From Candidatus Aalborgicola bjergmarkensis (GTDB lineage: Bacteria; Pseudomonadota; Gammaproteobacteria; Burkholderiales; Burkholderiaceae_C), in NCBI GenBank assembly GCA_016708725.1, contig JADJFE010000030.1, positions 124,001-188,000 on the forward strand: a DNA stretch of 64,000 nucleotides, read 5' to 3'. Of the stretch, positions 60,301 to 64,000 are shown piece by piece; the stretch's first letter is position 1, and the number at the start of each line of letters is the position of its first letter. Made by a program: the position numbers and the translations under genes. The notes beneath the pieces are model-generated. The model searched no databases. It saw only the letters and a list, made by a program, of their open reading frames with translations, and was not told the DNA's origin.

Positions 60301-62947
60301 TTTCGCACAGAAAGCGCTGGAGCTCAGCCAGACTCAAACAGCTAACAGCCGCTCAATGAGCATCTTTATCTATGGTACCTACGTCAATCACTGGTATTGT
60401 CCGCTACACACGACCGTTGGCCATTTTGATCAATCCTTGACGCTAGCAGTGGAATGCGGGAACTGGATTTATGCCACCATGTCCATGATCAATCAGCTCA
60501 CTGTGCTTTTCGGGATTGGCACGGATTTATCGGCTTTTAAGCAACAAAGCCAGAAATTCCATCACGTGGTCGAACAGATGAACGACCCTTTGAAGATCAT
60601 TAGCAGTTTCGCCTTTTACATTGCCCTGGCCAAGAGTTTGGGGAGGACAGCATCCGGGGAACATTCCAACCCCAGCCTGGCTGCTGTGGCGGAGTACGCT
60701 GCGGAAAATACGAAAAATTCATCTTGTTTATTCTATATTCACATTTCCTCCAGCTTTTATGAATTGCTGTTGGGGGATTTTCCTCAAGCCGCCGCATATA
60801 GACAAAAGGCGCGCAAGCATGTTTTGGCGGCGGTAGGAATGCCGCTGCTAACAGAGTATTTTTTTCTGAATATCCTGATTACATTGGCAGAAGAAGCCGA
60901 GCTCGCCTTACCCACGAGGGACAAAAAACGGTGGAAGCGCCTACAAAATGACTTGCAGAAACTGCAAGGCTGGGGCAAACAATGCCCGCAAAACTTTGCC
61001 CACAAATACCTGCTGGCCGCCGCAGAAATAGCACGGGTGGAGGGCCGCCGCGAACAAGCAGCCGACTTGTACGACCAAGCCATTGAGACCGCACACAAGA
61101 ACGGCTTCATTCACCACCAATCCCTGGCCAATGAATGGGCGGCACGCTTCTACCTTCAGTGCGGCAAAGCAAAGATTGCCCGAGTCTATCTGGAGGAAGC
61201 CAGCTACCTGTATGCCAAATGGGGCGCACACGCCAAAGTCAAACACCTGGAAGTGCGCTATCCCGAACTGCTGACCAAGGCGGCCAAAGGTGCTTTGTCA
61301 GTCACTACGGAAGCTTCGACGACCCGCACCACCTCGCATGGCGGTGGCACGCACCTGCTTGAGTTGGAGTCTCTCGACTTATCCACGGTCATGAAGGCTT
61401 CGCAAGCCCTTTCCGGCGAAATCGTGCTGGAACAACTACTGGAAAAACTGATGCGCATCGTACTCGAGGGTGCAGGCGCACAGCATGGCTTCTTGCTACT
61501 GGAAACAAACGGCGAATGGCGAATCGAGGCTGAAGGGAATGTGGAGGACGAGAAAGTGCGCGTCCTGTCGTCACTGCCGCTGATCCCCGCTCCCGATGAC
61601 GTCGGGAATACCTCGCCCTTGGTACCCGTGTCGCTAATCCAGTACGCGGCGTTGACCAAGGATGCCATAGTGCTGGACGACGCCTCCAAACAGGGGCGCT
61701 TCACCGGCGATCCCTACATCATGAAAGCCAAACCGAAGTCGGTCCTGTGTGCCCCCATCCTTCAACAGGGAAAGCTGGCCGGGATGATGTATCTGGAAAA
61801 CAACCTGATGGAAGGCGCCTTCACAGCGGATCGCTTGGAAATCTTGAAAATTCTCTCTTCTCAAGCCGCCATTTCCATCGAAAACGCCCGTGTCTATGAA
61901 AATCTGGAAAGCACAGTGGCACAGCGCACGGCCAAACTGGAGGCCACTCTTCAAGACCTCCGTGCCACCCAGACCCAACTCATCCAAGCCGAAAAGATGG
62001 CCTCCCTCGGCCAACTGGTAGCCAATGTTGCCCATGAAATCAACACGCCCTTCGGTGCCGTCAAGTCCAGCGGCCAGTCCATTGCTGAGTCGATCAATAA
62101 AACAGTCGATCAGTTACCGAAGCTGACACGGATGCTCGATCAGCCTTCATTCGAGTTGTTCAGCCGTTTGGTGGGTCATCGCAAGGGCAAGGCAGAAAAC
62201 CTCTCTACCAAGGATAGGCGGACCTTGATCCGTGGCCTGACTGAGAATTTGGAAGGTGCCGGGCTGGAGAATGCCAGATACAAGGCAGACGTACTGATCA
62301 AGCTAAACGCTCACTCGACCTACGAGGACTACCTGCCTTTACTCCGGCATCCCGAATCCGATCTCATCCTCACGACAGCCCAGAATATAGAAGCCATTGT
62401 CAGCTGCACCAACACGATAGAGACTGCCGTGGATCGCGTATCCAAGATCGTTACGACCCTTCGATCCTTCACGCAGGCAGACAGTGCAGGAGAATTGTCT
62501 GACATCAACCTACAAGAGAGTATCGAAACCGTCCTGTCGATCTACCAGACTCAGATCAAGCAAACCACAGAACTGATTTGCGAATTCGAGAAGCTACCGC
62601 GCATTCATGCAGAGCCGCAGGAATTGAATCAGGTCTGGACGCACCTGATCCACAATGCGCTGCAGGCGATGGGTTACAAGGGGACGTTGACGATTGGACT
62701 GAAGAAGATAGACAACGATGCCGTGGTATCCATCACCGACTCTGGCAGCGGTATTCCCGATGAAATCCGAGGACGCATCTTCGAGCCATTCTTTACTACC
62801 CGACCTCCCGGCGAAGGCGCAGGCTTGGGCTTGGGCATCGTCAAGAAGGTCGTTGAAAAGCACAAGGGCCGCATCGACATTCAGACTGAGGTGGGCTTGG
62901 GTTCGACGTTCTCGATCTATCTGCCGTACGTGGTAGCGGCGGCATGA
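57398..62947 (+). CDS. Giant Ser/Thr kinase-like/AAA ATPase/GAF/sensor histidine kinase
   Basis: The product is 1849 residues from ATG 57398 (MLSLPGYRITEELHCGAKTF). The eukaryotic-type kinase domain spans about 8-270 with a catalytic loop IIHKDINPANLVV and DFG in IIDFGIS; the glycine loop is weak. The AAA ATPase follows at about 300-560 (GYSGVGKT and LVLFLDDLQWAD), then a long helical TPR-like region to about 1310, GAF at about 1330-1500, a coiled linker, and a histidine kinase: H-box VANVAHEINTPFGAV (His near 1545), N-box HLIHNALQAMG, G1 DSGSGIPDE, F/G2 FEPFFTTRPPGEGAGLGLGI. This matches the 'trifunctional' kinase family best known in cyanobacteria. No response regulator is adjacent. The stretch around 59850-60950 looks AT-richer than the rest, as if the gene were mosaic. 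Confidence 0.92.
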   Translation: MLSLPGYRITEELHCGAKTFVYRGYREEDRCPVIFKTLTADAPAPKDLARLHYEYSLTKDWDEVGLIHAYALVPHQNAPVLILQDIGGVAVKQLLEGHALPLERFLPLALSFARSLSRIHQHQIIHKDINPANLVVNPTTGEAQIIDFGISSQLSRETTELQNPGHLEGTLAYLSPEQTGRMNRALDYRTDFYSLGASFYEMLTGVPPFDTTDPTELVHCHLARLPIPPHERRSDVPPVLSELVLKLMAKTAEARYQSAFGLIADLEACQEQFNATQTLTDFPLGLHDVSGRFQIPQKLYGREAEVQKVLEAFERVSRGQTEMLLVAGYSGVGKTALVHEVHKPITEKQGYFIDGKFDQFQRDIPYASLIDAFQELMRQLLTESPARIARWKQQMRDALGVNAQVIVEVIPEVALILGPQAAVSALPPQEARNRFQATFRQFIEVFAQPEHPLVLFLDDLQWADSASLHFLEELLLKSRHVCLLILGAYRDNEVHAAHPFMLALDALRKAETNFSTLSLQPLAFPDLERLVCDTLRPTQGNPTPLAELIAGKTGGNPFFVNAFLTSLYEAGWLEFKASAGGWIWDLAHIEAQQVTDNVVELMSQKLRSLPPATQHLLVRAACIGHQCDLATLALIVERNPAEAMRDLWEAVKAGMLQQQGTFRVEEIFHESATTAKMESYRFRFIHDRVQQAAYELLPAADTAALHLKIGRLWLKQLDLTRADESLFAVVNQFYAATGLIREKAERIQLAELNLQAGRKAIVSTAFASALRYLTTGLDLLEGGDWVQQYELTLALSLERAECEYINHRHEAADLYFKTSLQHAKTDIEKARIHLKQLESYGSQGDYQRAIRDGLEGLRCLGIHLPLHSTAFHILLELFKERWHRRGMDVKSLLNQLPWTKQPEHQLAIQLFTGIIPFAFWVNQKVAAMSVIKGANFLYRHGMTGDAAYILMNFALVLATRKKYSIGWHFAQKALELSQTQTANSRSMSIFIYGTYVNHWYCPLHTTVGHFDQSLTLAVECGNWIYATMSMINQLTVLFGIGTDLSAFKQQSQKFHHVVEQMNDPLKIISSFAFYIALAKSLGRTASGEHSNPSLAAVAEYAAENTKNSSCLFYIHISSSFYELLLGDFPQAAAYRQKARKHVLAAVGMPLLTEYFFLNILITLAEEAELALPTRDKKRWKRLQNDLQKLQGWGKQCPQNFAHKYLLAAAEIARVEGRREQAADLYDQAIETAHKNGFIHHQSLANEWAARFYLQCGKAKIARVYLEEASYLYAKWGAHAKVKHLEVRYPELLTKAAKGALSVTTEASTTRTTSHGGGTHLLELESLDLSTVMKASQALSGEIVLEQLLEKLMRIVLEGAGAQHGFLLLETNGEWRIEAEGNVEDEKVRVLSSLPLIPAPDDVGNTSPLVPVSLIQYAALTKDAIVLDDASKQGRFTGDPYIMKAKPKSVLCAPILQQGKLAGMMYLENNLMEGAFTADRLEILKILSSQAAISIENARVYENLESTVAQRTAKLEATLQDLRATQTQLIQAEKMASLGQLVANVAHEINTPFGAVKSSGQSIAESINKTVDQLPKLTRMLDQPSFELFSRLVGHRKGKAENLSTKDRRTLIRGLTENLEGAGLENARYKADVLIKLNAHSTYEDYLPLLRHPESDLILTTAQNIEAIVSCTNTIETAVDRVSKIVTTLRSFTQADSAGELSDINLQESIETVLSIYQTQIKQTTELICEFEKLPRIHAEPQELNQVWTHLIHNALQAMGYKGTLTIGLKKIDNDAVVSITDSGSGIPDEIRGRIFEPFFTTRPPGEGAGLGLGIVKKVVEKHKGRIDIQTEVGLGSTFSIYLPYVVAAA

Positions 62948-63055
62948 TTCAAGAGCGCCCGTAAGCGGCGTGTGGTGGTCGCCTTGAGGCCTGCAACTGC
63001 TCTTGTTTGGCTATTGCTCCGGGATAACTCCTGAAAAAATAGCTGTTCCCGCTCA

Positions 63056-63156
63056 TGCTGCAGGGCTGGCAAAGGCGCTGGCGTGGGGATGCTATTGTTT
63101 GAGTAGCTTATCCCGCACGTTCCATGAGGGGCGTAGCTTTATTCCGGTGTCTGTTC
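63056..63156 (+). repeat. 101-bp direct repeat, right copy
   Basis: This is identical to 55413-55513. Here the aquaporin tail is a remnant (63056-63102) while the gene at 63139 (minus) is intact. Another dispersed repeat copy, AAAAAATAGCTGTTCCCGCT, lies just before it at about 63035. The gap 62948-63138 has no gene. Confidence 0.93.
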
Positions 63157-64000
63157 CAGTTGTGCCAAGTCCTGGATGTCGCGGGCGCGCTGGGCGACGC
63201 GGCGCTGGTAGCTGGCCTGGTTCTTGGTGCAGACCAGCTGATAGGGGCGGCCTTTGGTGTCGGTGGTGTAATTCACGTCGGCACGGTTGCTGGTGATGGA
63301 TAACTGAACGTGAATCCGGGCAGCTTCGACGGCTTTGAATGACCAGGTTTGCTGTTTGGGGTCGGTCAGAAAACGGCTTAGTGCCGTGCAGTCCTTGCAA
63401 CTGCAGGTGATGGTATTGTTACGGCTCCAGTCGCTGGGCGGCTCCAGAGGTTCGGCGATGCGGTTTCTCAGGTGCTCCCGGCTGACATTCTGCAGCAGCT
63501 CTGCGCCAGGCGCACCCACCATTTGCAGCGCAACGGGGACGACCAGTTTGTCCAGCGGGTAGAGTGCGGGGGCGGCTAGGATGCGGCGGTTGGAGCCTTC
63601 GGCCAACTGGCTACCGAGGACGGTATCAAGTCGGCCCAGCGAGCGCAGCAGATGAACGATCATCCCGGAATCGGTGATGGTTGTTGGCGCAAATCGGTCG
63701 GGATTGGTACGCTCAGGCAGTACCTGACAAAGGCTTGTCGCAACGGGTAGCAGTGTTGCGAGCAGCGTGGAATCGCCCGCAGCCAAACCGATGCAAGCGT
63801 CAAGCAGCTCAAAGCGACTGGCAAGTTCTCCATCTGCTTTCGTCATGATGATTTTCGCCAACAATTCAATCGCCCGTGCCGGTGGTAAAAGCTTGCAGGC
63901 TGAAATCAAGACCGAGCTATCGCCTATGCCATAACCGTCCTGGGTGTAGACCTCCGCTATAAAGCGTTCCAGCAAGGCGCTGTCGGTCAACTTGGCCAAC
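63139..64000 (-). CDS. Unrecognised protein, C-terminal part (start outside window)
   Basis: This is the last 287 codons of a gene that continues beyond the right edge. The visible part is a helical region (LLERFIAEVYTQDGYGIGDS, then LLPPARAIELLAKIIMTKAD) followed by a domain with a CSCKDC cysteine cluster (NTITCSCKDCTALSRFLTDP) and a basic tail, YQRRVAQRARDIQDLAQLE. The Cys cluster recalls SWIM-type zinc motifs but the full CxC...CxH pattern is not evident. I do not recognise the family with confidence. Its 3' end is duplicated, in damaged form, at 55480-55584. Confidence 0.65.
   Translation of the reverse strand, partial: LAKLTDSALLERFIAEVYTQDGYGIGDSSVLISACKLLPPARAIELLAKIIMTKADGELASRFELLDACIGLAAGDSTLLATLLPVATSLCQVLPERTNPDRFAPTTITDSGMIVHLLRSLGRLDTVLGSQLAEGSNRRILAAPALYPLDKLVVPVALQMVGAPGAELLQNVSREHLRNRIAEPLEPPSDWSRNNTITCSCKDCTALSRFLTDPKQQTWSFKAVEAARIHVQLSITSNRADVNYTTDTKGRPYQLVCTKNQASYQRRVAQRARDIQDLAQLEQTPE

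Overview
The window looks like a chromosomal segment of a betaproteobacterium of the order Burkholderiales, most like Comamonadaceae (Rhodoferax/Polaromonas/Acidovorax type). The grounds are the housekeeping run thrS-infC-rpmI-rplT-pheS-pheT-ihfA with an IF-3 gene that appears to start at AUC, the sequences of MetRS, isocitrate lyase and LipA/LipB, and a short dispersed repeat with the core AGCT..TCCCGC that I associate with that family. No rRNA, tRNA or CRISPR array was seen.

Layout. Positions 1-6.94 kb (minus): two giant paralogous proteins built almost entirely of octapeptide repeats (pattern hydrophobic-A-A-L-S/T-T-x-Q); the downstream one runs off the left edge and the other ends in a calcium-binding-loop domain. 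6.95-10.35 kb: a scrambled accessory patch with REP-like inverted repeats, an IS4-type transposase fragment, two truncated copies of an AAA-ATPase/PD-(D/E)XK gene and an intact VapBC pair between them. 10.6-17.6 kb: a secreted multidomain protein (2 x DUF1566, Ig-like/BACON, RTX-like modules), an orphan HicB, a GGDEF-EAL protein whose periplasmic sensor appears deleted, and ParDE. 17.7-28.8 kb: core genes metG, aceA (preceded by two operator-like palindromes) and the thrS-ihfA cluster.

28.9-39.1 kb: a plus-strand run (unknown protein, two cNMP-binding-domain/DASS-type transporters in tandem, a periplasmic binding protein, a HAD phosphatase, a divergent GAPDH) facing a minus-strand pair (TAXI-type receptor with two membrane anchors, formyltransferase). 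39.2-49.9 kb: a ten-gene minus-strand operon combining a glycogen-debranching enzyme, an AGE-epimerase/STAS fusion, a benzoylformate-decarboxylase-like ThDP enzyme, three DJ-1/PfpI proteins, a metallo-beta-lactamase-fold hydrolase, a VOC (glyoxalase-like) protein and two NTF2-like proteins. It ends in a strong hairpin terminator. This is my best candidate for an undescribed pathway: sugar mobilisation coupled to handling of reactive dicarbonyls.

50-55.5 kb: hemerythrin, lipB-lipA, and a coupled HD-GYP/epimerase/aquaporin operon. 55.5-63 kb: a foreign-looking block (FAD amine oxidase and a 1849-residue kinase/ATPase/sensor kinase) bracketed by a perfect 101-bp direct repeat made of the aquaporin tail and the tail of the next gene, which points to a 7.6-kb insertion or duplication event. 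The last gene is cut by the right edge.
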